Made by a program: the position numbers and the translations under genes | From: Archangiaceae bacterium | GTDB lineage: Bacteria; Myxococcota; Myxococcia; Myxococcales; Myxococcaceae | NCBI GenBank assembly: GCA_023248915.1 | Contig: JAHFDQ010000013.1 | Span: forward strand, 1 to 23,452 | Direction: 5' to 3' | Length of the DNA stretch: 23,452 nt | Shown here: positions 16,433-23,452 of the stretch, in pieces | How positions within the stretch are numbered: the stretch's first letter is position 1 | How the letters are laid out: every line of letters starts with the position of its first letter | Notes under the pieces: generated by a model | What the model saw: the letters and a program-made list of their open reading frames with translations, nothing else | What the model was told of the DNA's origin: nothing | Databases searched by the model: none

Positions 16433-17848
16433 ATGGCATACGTTCGACGTCGCGGAAATCAGTTGGCCATCGTTCACGGGGAGCGGGAACCCGGGACGGG
16501 CAAGGTCCAGCAGAGAATTCTGTTCACCATCTACTCCAAGGCTGAGGCGCTCGAGATCCTCGGTCGGGGCGAGAAGAGTGGCCGCTGGCACTTCGAGGGG
16601 CTCTTCGAGCACCATGTCCCGGACATCAAGCTCAACTGGAAGAAGATTCGGCGTGGCCTCGAGGACAACCTCGACGCGCTCCCCGATCTCTACGAATACC
16701 AATCCGAGCGGGTTCGAGGGCGGTTCCGAGAAGACCTCTGCGCTTTCTCGAAGCAGCTCATGATGACCGACCCGCAGGACCTCATGCCTTCGGCCCACCT
16801 CATCCAGGAGCATCGCCACGAGCTCGAGTATCTCTCCGACCTGATCCAGTGGCGTTTGAAGCTCCGCGAGCAGAAAGAGAGCCAGTGGAACGAAGACAAT
16901 CCGTTCTATTGGCGCTTCGCTCTGCAAGCTCGGAGTGTGCCGCCCGATACCGAGGAGCATGCCGCCGGGTTCTACGAGCGCGGCGAGTACAAGAAGGCCC
17001 AAGCCATCTTCACGCTTCTCATCGACTGCTTCGATGACTACGCCGAGGGCTACAACTACCTGGGCCTCATCGCCTACGAGCAACGCAAGCTTGATGAGGC
17101 CGTCGGGCACTTCGAAAAGACCATCGAGGTCGGGCGCAAGCTCTTCCCTGCCCGCATCAGCAAGAAGCGCTACTGGAGCGACCACGTCACCCGGCCGTAT
17201 ATGCGCGGCCTACGGAACCTCGCACTGACGCTGAACCAGGCCGCCCGCTTCGACGAGGCCCTGGCGCTGTGTGACCGCCTCGAGAACGAGTGCGGAGACG
17301 ACTTCACCGCCAACTCCCACCGCGCGGCCATCTACCTCAACACCCGCAAGTGGGAGCAGGCCGCCGTGTCCGCGAAGCGGTCGGGCGGCGACCTCGATCC
17401 CTCGGCCGGCTTCGTCGAGGCGTTCGCGCTGCTCCAGCTCGGGCAGCCTGACGCAGCGCTCCCGGCATTCCTGCGGGCGGCGCTCCACTGCCCGCGCGCC
17501 GCCCGCATGCTCGTCGGAGAGCGAACCGTTGCACCCAAGTCCAGCGAGGAGGCCCGGGACCACAACACTGGCGTGTCGCTGCTCAGGACCCTCGACACCT
17601 ACTTCAAGGACCAGCCACGGGCAGCCAAGAAGTTCTTCCGCGGCCTGGTTCGCGACCCACGCGTGACGAAGCTGCTCGACGAGAGCATCGTCGTCGTCCG
17701 CCGGTGGGAGGACGAGCACCACAAGGGCGACCGCTCGGCATTCGATCGGATGGCCGTGATGCGCTCGTGGTCGTTCGCCGAAGGGGAGGCGTACAAGCTG
17801 CGTGACCTTCTCCCATTCTCCGTAGAGCATCGACTCGCGGTGCACTGA
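16433..17848 (+). CDS. TPR-repeat protein, first gene of the candidate defence operon
   Basis: A 471-residue soluble protein. The N-terminus is basic (MAYVRRRGNQLAIVHGERE, then GTGKVQQRILFT), a pattern that faintly recalls the start of some transposases or other nucleic-acid-binding proteins. A charged helical region follows to about residue 165 (LEYLSDLIQWRLKLREQKE). Tetratricopeptide repeats are clear at about 177-240 (AAGFYERGEYKKAQAIFTLL, GYNYLGLIAYEQRKLDEAVG, HFEKTIEVG) and 258-330 (LRNLALTLNQAARFDEALAL, NSHRAAIYLNTRKWEQAAVS). TPRs mediate protein-protein contacts, so it is probably a scaffold or sensor for the helicase whose start codon overlaps this stop by one base (TGATG). GGGAG four bases before ATG 16433 supports the start. 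No enzymatic motif is seen. Confidence 0.82.
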   Translation: MAYVRRRGNQLAIVHGEREPGTGKVQQRILFTIYSKAEALEILGRGEKSGRWHFEGLFEHHVPDIKLNWKKIRRGLEDNLDALPDLYEYQSERVRGRFREDLCAFSKQLMMTDPQDLMPSAHLIQEHRHELEYLSDLIQWRLKLREQKESQWNEDNPFYWRFALQARSVPPDTEEHAAGFYERGEYKKAQAIFTLLIDCFDDYAEGYNYLGLIAYEQRKLDEAVGHFEKTIEVGRKLFPARISKKRYWSDHVTRPYMRGLRNLALTLNQAARFDEALALCDRLENECGDDFTANSHRAAIYLNTRKWEQAAVSAKRSGGDLDPSAGFVEAFALLQLGQPDAALPAFLRAALHCPRAARMLVGERTVAPKSSEEARDHNTGVSLLRTLDTYFKDQPRAAKKFFRGLVRDPRVTKLLDESIVVVRRWEDEHHKGDRSAFDRMAVMRSWSFAEGEAYKLRDLLPFSVEHRLAVH

Positions 17849-19488
17849 TGCTCCTCCACCCCTCCAACGCCCCCCGGCCAACCGAGAGCCACGCCGAGGT
17901 GTCGCTCTTCGAGGCGCTCGCGCGGCACGGCCCGCCGTCGTGGACCGGCTGGCACTCGCTCCGGCTGCGCGCGGACGGCGCCTGGGAGGGCGAGGGCGAC
18001 TTCGTCCTCGCCGACCCGGCGCGGGGCCTTCTCGTCCTCGAGGTGAAGGGCGGGCGAATGGAGCTGCGCGCCGGCCGCTGGCATCAGAATGGTGCGCTGC
18101 TCGGCACGGCTCCGCGCGACCAGGCACAGTCCTTCGTCCGGCGCCTCGTCGCCGAGCTCAAGCGGCGCAAGGTCGAGCCTCCCGCCTTCGGGGTCGCCTG
18201 CGCCTTCCCGGACTGCGAGTTCTCCGAGGGACCCGCCTCCGGGGACTTGAGCGGCATCGTCCTGGGCCGTCGGGACTTCCCGCACCTGGCGGCCGTGCTT
18301 CCCACGGTGATGGACCGGGTGCTGCCCCCGCACGCGCCGCCGCGCGGCCGGCAGTGGCTGACCGAGCTGCACCGGCTCTGGGGCGAAACCTGGGTTCCTC
18401 ACGTTCGGCTCGCCGACCGCGCCGAGGACGCCGCCACGCGATGCGTCGCGCTCGACCGCGAGCAGCTCCTCTTCCTCGACATGGCCGACAAGAACCAGCG
18501 GGCCCTGGTCGAGGGCGGCGCGGGGACCGGGAAGACAGTCATCGCGACGGAGCTGTGCCGCCGCCGCGCCCGCCTCGGCCAGCGAGCCCTGTACCTGTCC
18601 TTCACCGACGCGCTCGCCCAGGCGGTAGACGCGCAGTTCGCGGCGGACTTCCCGAGCGAGGCCCGGCCCCGCGCCGCGTCAATCCGCCAGTACGCCACGC
18701 AGTTGCTGGTCGCTTCGGGCCAGCCCGCTTCGCCGACAGGGCCGGAGTTCTGGAAGGAGGTCTCGCTGCAGGCCGCCTGCGACGCGCTGCCTCCGCCGGG
18801 GAAGCGCCCTGACCTGGTGGTGGTGGACGAGGGCCAGGACTTCGAGGAAGCCGACTGGGCGCTGGTCGAGCAACTGGCCGGCGACCGGGGGCTGTGGTGT
18901 TGCCGCGACGAGCGGCAGGCGTTCTGGGGTGACCGGAAGCCCCCGGCAGCGCTCTTCGCGCACGCCGCATTGCTGCGGCTGCTGAAGCAATACCGGTGCC
19001 CCGAGCCGCTGTTCGCGTTCGCGGCGCGCTACGCGGCGCCAATGCCAGGCGCGGGGTTGGCCGAAGCAAGGCCGCCCGACGCTTCGGTGTTGAGGCTGGC
19101 GGTGGCGCCAGACGGAGAAGTCCTCGAGCGAGTGCGCCACGAGCTGGACGGGCTCCGGCGGCAGGGAGCGCGCCCACAGGACATCGCGGTGCTGTCGCTG
19201 GCGGGCCAGACGCGGAGCCAGGTGTTCCGGCAGACACTCCTCGGCAGCCACGCGCTGCGCCGGGCCGATGCCCCCGACGCCGGAGTGCAGGTGGTCGCCG
19301 ACACCTTCCTGCGCTTCAAGGGGCTGGAGCGCCCGTTCGTCATCGTCACCGAGACGTCGGGAAAGCACCTCACCCGCTACGACACGCGGATGCACATCGC
19401 GCTCACCCGGGCGACCGTCGCGGCGGTCATCGTCACCGACGCGGCGGGAGCGGCGGCGGACCCACGGCTCGCATCGGTCGCGGCCTGA
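17848..19488 (+). CDS. NERD nuclease domain fused to a UvrD-like SF1 helicase
   Basis: A 546-residue protein. Residues about 13-110 are a NERD (nuclease-related) domain: ESHAEVSLFEAL, then EGD with Asp51 and VLEVKGG with Glu65 and Lys67, the E-D-ExK pattern of PD-(D/E)XK-like nucleases. From residue 222 comes a superfamily 1 helicase core: Walker A GGAGTGKTV (Lys229), Walker B LVVVDEGQDF (Asp327, Glu328), QYRCPEPLFAFA (motif IV region), and motif VI HIALTRAT with Arg521. It is shorter than UvrD, with compact accessory domains. NERD-helicases are known anti-phage proteins (the single-gene Nhi system of staphylococci is one), so a role in degrading invading DNA is likely. It is translationally coupled to the TPR gene. 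All catalytic residues I can check are present. Confidence 0.88.
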   Translation: MLLHPSNAPRPTESHAEVSLFEALARHGPPSWTGWHSLRLRADGAWEGEGDFVLADPARGLLVLEVKGGRMELRAGRWHQNGALLGTAPRDQAQSFVRRLVAELKRRKVEPPAFGVACAFPDCEFSEGPASGDLSGIVLGRRDFPHLAAVLPTVMDRVLPPHAPPRGRQWLTELHRLWGETWVPHVRLADRAEDAATRCVALDREQLLFLDMADKNQRALVEGGAGTGKTVIATELCRRRARLGQRALYLSFTDALAQAVDAQFAADFPSEARPRAASIRQYATQLLVASGQPASPTGPEFWKEVSLQAACDALPPPGKRPDLVVVDEGQDFEEADWALVEQLAGDRGLWCCRDERQAFWGDRKPPAALFAHAALLRLLKQYRCPEPLFAFAARYAAPMPGAGLAEARPPDASVLRLAVAPDGEVLERVRHELDGLRRQGARPQDIAVLSLAGQTRSQVFRQTLLGSHALRRADAPDAGVQVVADTFLRFKGLERPFVIVTETSGKHLTRYDTRMHIALTRATVAAVIVTDAAGAAADPRLASVAA

Positions 19489-19507
19489 TTCGTAGGGGAG
19501 GTCACCA

Positions 19508-20881
19508 ATGAAGCGAACGCGACGACCGTCACCGGGACAAGTCAGGGTGGCGGACGACGAGGACGACGGAGAGCCGGTCGGCGGCTCACCCTCCGTGGAG
19601 GCGCAACTCGCGCGACCGGCGGTGCGGTCGTCGCACATCCACTTTACCGGTCCTCGGCGCGGGCGCTGGTGTCCCGGCCCCGGCGAGCGAAGCATCAGGT
19701 GGAACCTGGCCATCCTCGACCCAGGTTCGGACGGCTCCGAAGGGGCCTGGGCGTGTCGCTGGCGGGACCGAACGACGGGACGGCACAACTACCTGCTGCG
19801 CTCACCCGCTGACGACAACCAGCAAGCGCGCCTGTTCGATGCGGCCGCGCGTCTTGGCGACAACCTCGAGCAAGTTCGCGCGGTCATCGCCGAGGACGCG
19901 TGTAACCCGAGGTCGACCTTCTACCGCGAGGCGGTAAAGGCGCTGGAGACCGACCAGGCTCACCTCGACCCCGGTTCACCGGAGGGGACTCTCGTCTCCG
20001 CATACGTCGTCGGTGACCCGACGCTGGTGAAGGCGGTCGTCAGGTGCCCAAAGAAGAGGCAGCCGAGCGAGGAGGCCGTGAAACGCTATCTCGAGCAGGT
20101 CCAGGGCGGCCTCACGCCGGAGGCCTTCCACTACTTCCAGGCGGTGCGTTTCGCTCTGCCGGCGGTTCAGCGACTGCGGAAGTACCTGAGCAGGCGCAAT
20201 CTCGCCCCGCGGGCGGCTGTCCTTCTCCTGGCCGGGTTCCGTGTCGGTGACTCCGATGACCCGCTCCTCCGCCATGCGCGCACCCTGGGCTGTCCCGAGG
20301 CGACCTTCCCAACGAAATCGGGCAGGGTGCACCTGTGCGGCGGGGTAGTGGGTGCCGTGGCTGCCAGGCTGTGGAAGACCATTCCGGTCACTACGCTGGT
20401 CGGCCCCGCGAGCCTGTACGCGGAGCTCCTCGACGAGGTTGGAGCCCGGGCGACGGCCGAGTGGATGGTGCAGACCCTACCGCGCAACGTTCGCGAAGGG
20501 CCCCTGGCGGTCTGCGAGGTCGACCCCACGCGGCACGATGGGCTGCATCGGGGGGTTCTTCCCGCCGAGGCTGCAGCCAACGACTGGTTCTGGGAGCAGA
20601 AGCGGCGACCGACGTCGGGAGAGGAAGCACTCGTGTCGGGATTGGTTCGGTTGGCGGCTGTTCCGCTCGCGCAGTCGGTGGCGCGCGAGGGGCTGACTCT
20701 CCGGGCGGCGTCCAGGTGCAACAAGGAAATCCACCCCGAACCGATTTCCAGCGGCACGGCGTGCAATCTCTTTGGCGAACCGCTCGCCTTGCTCTCACCC
20801 GCCCAAGCCAGGTCTGTGACGAGCGTGACGTGTGTACGTGAACTCCAGCGGCCGCCGACCGAATTGGAGCGCGGCCCATGA
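19508..20881 (+). CDS. Unrecognised 457-aa protein of the candidate defence operon
   Basis: It lies 19 bases after the helicase stop, with a strong Shine-Dalgarno (GGGGAGG at about 19495-19501) before ATG 19508. Codons show the same strong G/C third-position bias as its neighbours, so it is a real gene. The first 40 residues are charged and probably disordered. Residues 62-155 (RWRDRTTGRHNYLLRSP, AARLGDNLEQVRAVIAEDA) and 188-225 (EEAVKRYLEQVQGGLTPEAF) vaguely recall segments of bacterial type IB topoisomerases, but the catalytic RGN, GLTTL and Tyr motifs are absent. The middle and C-terminal parts (VHLCGGVVGAVAARLWKT, DEVGARATAEWM) match nothing I know. No membrane segment or signal peptide is seen. 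It could be a DNA-binding component or an effector; function unassigned. Confidence 0.75.
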   Translation: MKRTRRPSPGQVRVADDEDDGEPVGGSPSVEAQLARPAVRSSHIHFTGPRRGRWCPGPGERSIRWNLAILDPGSDGSEGAWACRWRDRTTGRHNYLLRSPADDNQQARLFDAAARLGDNLEQVRAVIAEDACNPRSTFYREAVKALETDQAHLDPGSPEGTLVSAYVVGDPTLVKAVVRCPKKRQPSEEAVKRYLEQVQGGLTPEAFHYFQAVRFALPAVQRLRKYLSRRNLAPRAAVLLLAGFRVGDSDDPLLRHARTLGCPEATFPTKSGRVHLCGGVVGAVAARLWKTIPVTTLVGPASLYAELLDEVGARATAEWMVQTLPRNVREGPLAVCEVDPTRHDGLHRGVLPAEAAANDWFWEQKRRPTSGEEALVSGLVRLAAVPLAQSVAREGLTLRAASRCNKEIHPEPISSGTACNLFGEPLALLSPAQARSVTSVTCVRELQRPPTELERGP

Positions 20882-20934
20882 CGAGAGGGCTGGGCCGGTC
20901 TTCGTCGCCAGAAGACGCTGCGGAGGCCTCATGA
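20878..20934 (+). CDS. 18-aa linking ORF with ATGA overlaps at both ends
   Basis: ATG 20878 overlaps the stop of the 457-aa gene (ATGA), and its TGA at 20932-20934 overlaps the start of the metallopeptidase gene in the same way. It encodes MTRGLGRSSSPEDAAEAS. Ribosomes ending the upstream gene could pass through this mini-ORF to the next start, keeping the two genes coupled across 49 bases. It has no Shine-Dalgarno of its own, so coupling is the likely reason for its existence, and it may be a chance arrangement. Confidence 0.4.
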   Translation: MTRGLGRSSSPEDAAEAS

Positions 20935-21749
20935 ATGAGAGCGGGCTCGTGGACTCCGCGAGGCGCACGGCCGCGCGCGACGCGGTCCGTGGTCACCTGG
21001 CCGCCCTGGCGGTTGAGGTTGACGCGACCAGGCGCAGCGCCGGTTTCACCGCAGTGCTCGACGCGATCGCCAGCTTCTGGAGGTACTCGCCCGTAAACGT
21101 CTGGTTGATTCGCCGGCAGTGTCCCGAAGCCACTCTGGTGGCCGGGACCAAGGTGTGGGCGGAGCTGGGCAGAGCGCCGAAGCCGTCGGCAGCACCGATT
21201 GGAATCCTCGCCTTCGCGCCAGGAAGGAAGCCGCCGTTCGTCGGAGTGTCCGTGTTCGACGTGAGCCAGACCCGGGGGCGGGCGCTCCCCAAGTTGAAGT
21301 GGGTTCTGGAAGGGGACACCAAGCTGTTCAAGCTGCTCGAGCGGGCAGCGGAACGCCTGAAGATTCCCGTCGGCGTGCTGCCGGCGAACGCTCCGGTGCT
21401 CGGCTTGTCGGACGGGGGAAAGATTCGAATCCGAGCGAAGCTGTCCGCGCGTCAGCGAGCCGCGACCCTGGCCCACGAACTCGCTCACGAGATTCTCCAC
21501 ACCGGGGCGTGGGCGAAGCGGAAACGGCCGCTGCCGAACGACGCCAAGGAAATCGAGGCCGACGCGACGGCCTACGTCGTCCTGAAGGCGCTAGGGCTGC
21601 CGTCCGCGGCGCCGACGTACATCGCCTGGCACGGGGGAACAGGAGGGACGATTGCCGCCTCGATGGGACGCATTCAGCGCGCGGCGCGGAGGATTCTGGA
21701 AGCGGCGGGGGTTGATGTGCTTTCTGCAGGTGCGGGCGGAGGCGGGTAA
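20931..21749 (+). CDS. ArdC-like / ImmA-IrrE-type zinc metallopeptidase
   Basis: A 272-residue protein. Residues about 39-114 follow the ArdC N-terminal pattern: FTAVLDAIASFW, YSPVNVWLIRRQCPEATLVA, KVWAELGR and FDVSQTRG (to about residue 116), a domain linked to single-stranded DNA binding in plasmid anti-restriction proteins. The second half is a zincin: HELAHEILH with His182, Glu183 and His186, then KEIEADATAYVV, where Glu209 is the probable third zinc ligand, as in ImmA/IrrE peptidases that cleave repressors. ATG 20931 overlaps the preceding mini-ORF; an earlier in-frame ATG at 20832 would run back into the upstream gene and is less likely. As last gene of the operon it might cleave the operon's repressor or another partner on infection; this is inference. 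Confidence 0.8.
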   Translation: MNESGLVDSARRTAARDAVRGHLAALAVEVDATRRSAGFTAVLDAIASFWRYSPVNVWLIRRQCPEATLVAGTKVWAELGRAPKPSAAPIGILAFAPGRKPPFVGVSVFDVSQTRGRALPKLKWVLEGDTKLFKLLERAAERLKIPVGVLPANAPVLGLSDGGKIRIRAKLSARQRAATLAHELAHEILHTGAWAKRKRPLPNDAKEIEADATAYVVLKALGLPSAAPTYIAWHGGTGGTIAASMGRIQRAARRILEAAGVDVLSAGAGGGG

Positions 21750-22291
21750 GGCGGCCGGCGCTGGTTGCCGGGGACGTATCGGACCTGACAGTTCGTCGGA
21801 GATCTCCGTGGGTCGTAGAAGGAGGACGCGAACTGGGCGCTCGGCCTCGATGAAGCACCCATCCATCGACGACGTGCCGCTTGAACTCCTTCAGGTCGGT
21901 ACCTCGCGCGTCGTTGATCCAGTCCGCGATGACCGCGCGAATGTTCTCGCAGCACATGCAGTGCGCCTCTACGGCGCCGAGGCCGTCCACCGCGAACCGA
22001 ATGCACAGGATGCTACGGAGTAGAACGAAAGGAACTCCCAGGTCGCGACCTCTCCGACTTCGCGCCACCCCACGAGGATCTTGCTTCAGCCTCGGCAACG
22101 CGGGCGGCCGCAGGCATCGCGGCAAAGGGTCCCGTGATGTGTCCCGAGCTGTCACGGCAACCTGGTAATCTCTCCGCCGCGATGATGGGCCGGCTTTGTG
22201 AGCAGAATCGGTCTGCGTTCCAGGCGATTGGCGCGCGTGCCGCCCGTGGGGCGTTTCATTATCAGCCCACGCTGTGCGGGGGTTGGACCTG
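21750..22291. other. 540-bp gap with a probable broken minus-strand gene
   Basis: No intact gene is visible. On the minus strand, coding-like stretches occur one after another in different frames: 22073-21969 (GWREVGEVATWEFLSFYS), about 22020-21866 (IRFAVDGLGAVEAHCMCCEN, IRAVIADWINDARGTDLKEF) and about 21866-21770 (DGCFIEAERPVRVLLLRPTE). The middle stretch has about 80% G/C at third positions. Together they read like one gene broken by at least two frameshifts. I do not recognise the product. The part from 22080 to 22291 presumably carries the promoter of the next gene, but I see no convincing -35/-10 pair. Confidence 0.3.
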
Positions 22292-23452
22292 ATGGACGAT
22301 CAGCATGGCTGGTACTTCACCGCTCCCTGGGACCCTGTGCTGATCCGGCGCGGTGACGCGCTCGGATTCCGCGCGGGCGCCGACTACTTCGCCGACTTGC
22401 TGGCGCCCGGCCTAAGCAACAACACGTCCGACGCGCGGTGGATCTCGATCCTCTCGTGGTGCCTGCAGTGGTCGCACGCCGCGTGGCGAAGCGCGGGTGG
22501 AGGTGACCTCTCTCGGCGCGACGATCAGCGGGCGCGGTACGCGTGGTTGCGCCCGCTGGAGCTCCTCTGGGTAGATCGAACGCTGGAGGCCGATCAGGAC
22601 ACCGGTCAGCTCCGAGGGCGGCGAAGCGTGGAGCGCTGGCGCCAGGCCGATCGCGGGCTGCCGAACTTCGCGATGACGCCCGACCAGTTTCGCCGCTACA
22701 GGCAGGTCGGGACATACGGCGCCTACCGTGTCGTGCTGCGCACCGTATCGGGGCTGACGACCGGCGATGGTTGGACGCCGGCAGAGACAGCGCTGAAACT
22801 CGCCACCCTAGTCAACGACAGTCTCCCACGTGCAGCGCGGCTCAAGCAGGAGCACTTCGAGAACGGCACCAAGTGGGGAGTCTGGAACCGAGATCGCCAC
22901 GCCGAGTACTGGTTGAAGCAAGGCTGGACGGGGTGGGCTGCGAGCGGAGGATTTCTGCCCACGCCCGATGAGGCTCTCCACAAACGGCTACATGAGGAGG
23001 AGCGACACATCCTCGAACCAGCGATCTTCGCCGCCGACTCCACTCGTCGCGCGACCGCCGAGGTGCTGGCCGCCGCAAAGACGGCGAAGACGCACGCCGA
23101 GCTCTGCGATGCAACGGCCGCCTCGACCATGCTCTCGATGAAGATCGAGCCTGCGTCTCTGGCTCCTCTTCCGACTTTCACGCGCTTCGCCGACGCGGCG
23201 ATGCATGCGATGCGAGGGGTGTGGAGCGCGATCAATCAAGACGATGCGAAGCAGGCGCCCAACGTCGACAAGCTCGCCCGCTCGACGGAGATCCAAGAGC
23301 GATTGGATCGACTTCGTGAAGTGGGCGCCACGTGGCTGCGAGCACCCGGCCGTAGAACGTTTCCGCACGAACACGTCGCGACCCGCCTCGCAGAAAACAT
23401 GCAGGCGGCCGGAACCACGGCTGAACAACTGCGGGCGTTGTCGAGGCACCAC
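22292..23452 (+). CDS. Unrecognised protein, N-terminal 387 residues (runs off window end)
   Basis: An open frame from ATG 22292 continues past the right edge without a stop. It starts MDDQHGWYFTAPWDPVLIRR and is rich in Trp and Arg. Features: DARWISILSWCLQWSHAAW (about 47-65), RYRQVGTYGAYRVVLRTVSG with LTTGDGWTPAE (about 137-167), LVNDSLPRAARLKQEHFENG and KWGVWNRDRHAEYWLKQGW, then a helical region with LHEEERHILEPAI. No Walker, nuclease or membrane motif is visible. Its position after an AbiE pair and a nuclease-helicase operon suggests a defence or mobile-element gene, but I cannot name a family. Codon use is somewhat less G/C-biased (GAT, CGA, CTA, GCA appear more) than in the upstream chromosomal genes, consistent with acquisition. 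A GTG at 22274 is an alternative start. Confidence 0.75.
   Translation, partial: MDDQHGWYFTAPWDPVLIRRGDALGFRAGADYFADLLAPGLSNNTSDARWISILSWCLQWSHAAWRSAGGGDLSRRDDQRARYAWLRPLELLWVDRTLEADQDTGQLRGRRSVERWRQADRGLPNFAMTPDQFRRYRQVGTYGAYRVVLRTVSGLTTGDGWTPAETALKLATLVNDSLPRAARLKQEHFENGTKWGVWNRDRHAEYWLKQGWTGWAASGGFLPTPDEALHKRLHEEERHILEPAIFAADSTRRATAEVLAAAKTAKTHAELCDATAASTMLSMKIEPASLAPLPTFTRFADAAMHAMRGVWSAINQDDAKQAPNVDKLARSTEIQERLDRLREVGATWLRAPGRRTFPHEHVATRLAENMQAAGTTAEQLRALSRHH

Noticed and set aside
20832..20930. N-terminal extension of the metallopeptidase from ATG 20832
   Set aside because: It overlaps the upstream gene by 50 bases and adds 33 residues unlike the ArdC family; ATG 20931 fits the overlap pattern.
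20391..21500. 369-aa minus-strand open frame opposite the 457-aa and metallopeptidase genes
   Set aside because: It crosses two plus-strand genes and has no motif; the plus strand carries HExxH and coupled starts.

Overview
The window is GC-rich DNA with strong G/C bias at third codon positions. It encodes several surface lipoproteins with Asp-Ala-Gly-Gly type linkers and Cys-rich repeats. This style suggests a chromosome of a member of the Myxococcota; that is an inference from protein style, because no rRNA or other marker gene is present.

Region 1 (1-8342) looks like ordinary chromosome. An ECF sigma factor on the minus strand overlaps the first codons of a probable anti-sigma gene cut by the window edge. 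A long-chain acyl-CoA ligase and a giant modular Ig-like lipoprotein (1867 aa) follow on the plus strand.

Region 2 (8343-9500) is a small insertion. A RelE-type toxin and its Phd-like antitoxin lie between two copies of a 102-bp segment that matches the 3' end of the next lipoprotein gene. The copies differ at six positions, four of them synonymous. The outer copy is therefore better explained as the tail of a related gene than as a recently duplicated piece.

Region 3 (9402-14263, minus strand) is a probable envelope operon: a propeller/sulfatase-modifying-factor-like protein without the catalytic cysteines, a small membrane protein with an N-terminal TolB/FlgO-like domain, and a Cys-rich lipoprotein.

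Region 4 (14336-23452) reads as a defence island. An AbiEi/AbiEii toxin-antitoxin pair (minus strand) diverges from a plus-strand operon of four tightly coupled genes: a TPR protein, a NERD-nuclease/SF1-helicase fusion, an unrecognised 457-aa protein and an ArdC-like zinc metallopeptidase. The last two are linked by an 18-codon ORF with ATGA overlaps at both ends. Four GTTGTG half-sites sit over the operon promoter. After a 540-bp stretch holding what looks like a broken minus-strand gene, another unrecognised gene begins and runs off the end. The four-gene operon is the best candidate here for an undescribed system: nuclease-helicase, scaffold, unknown component and protease under a dedicated operator.
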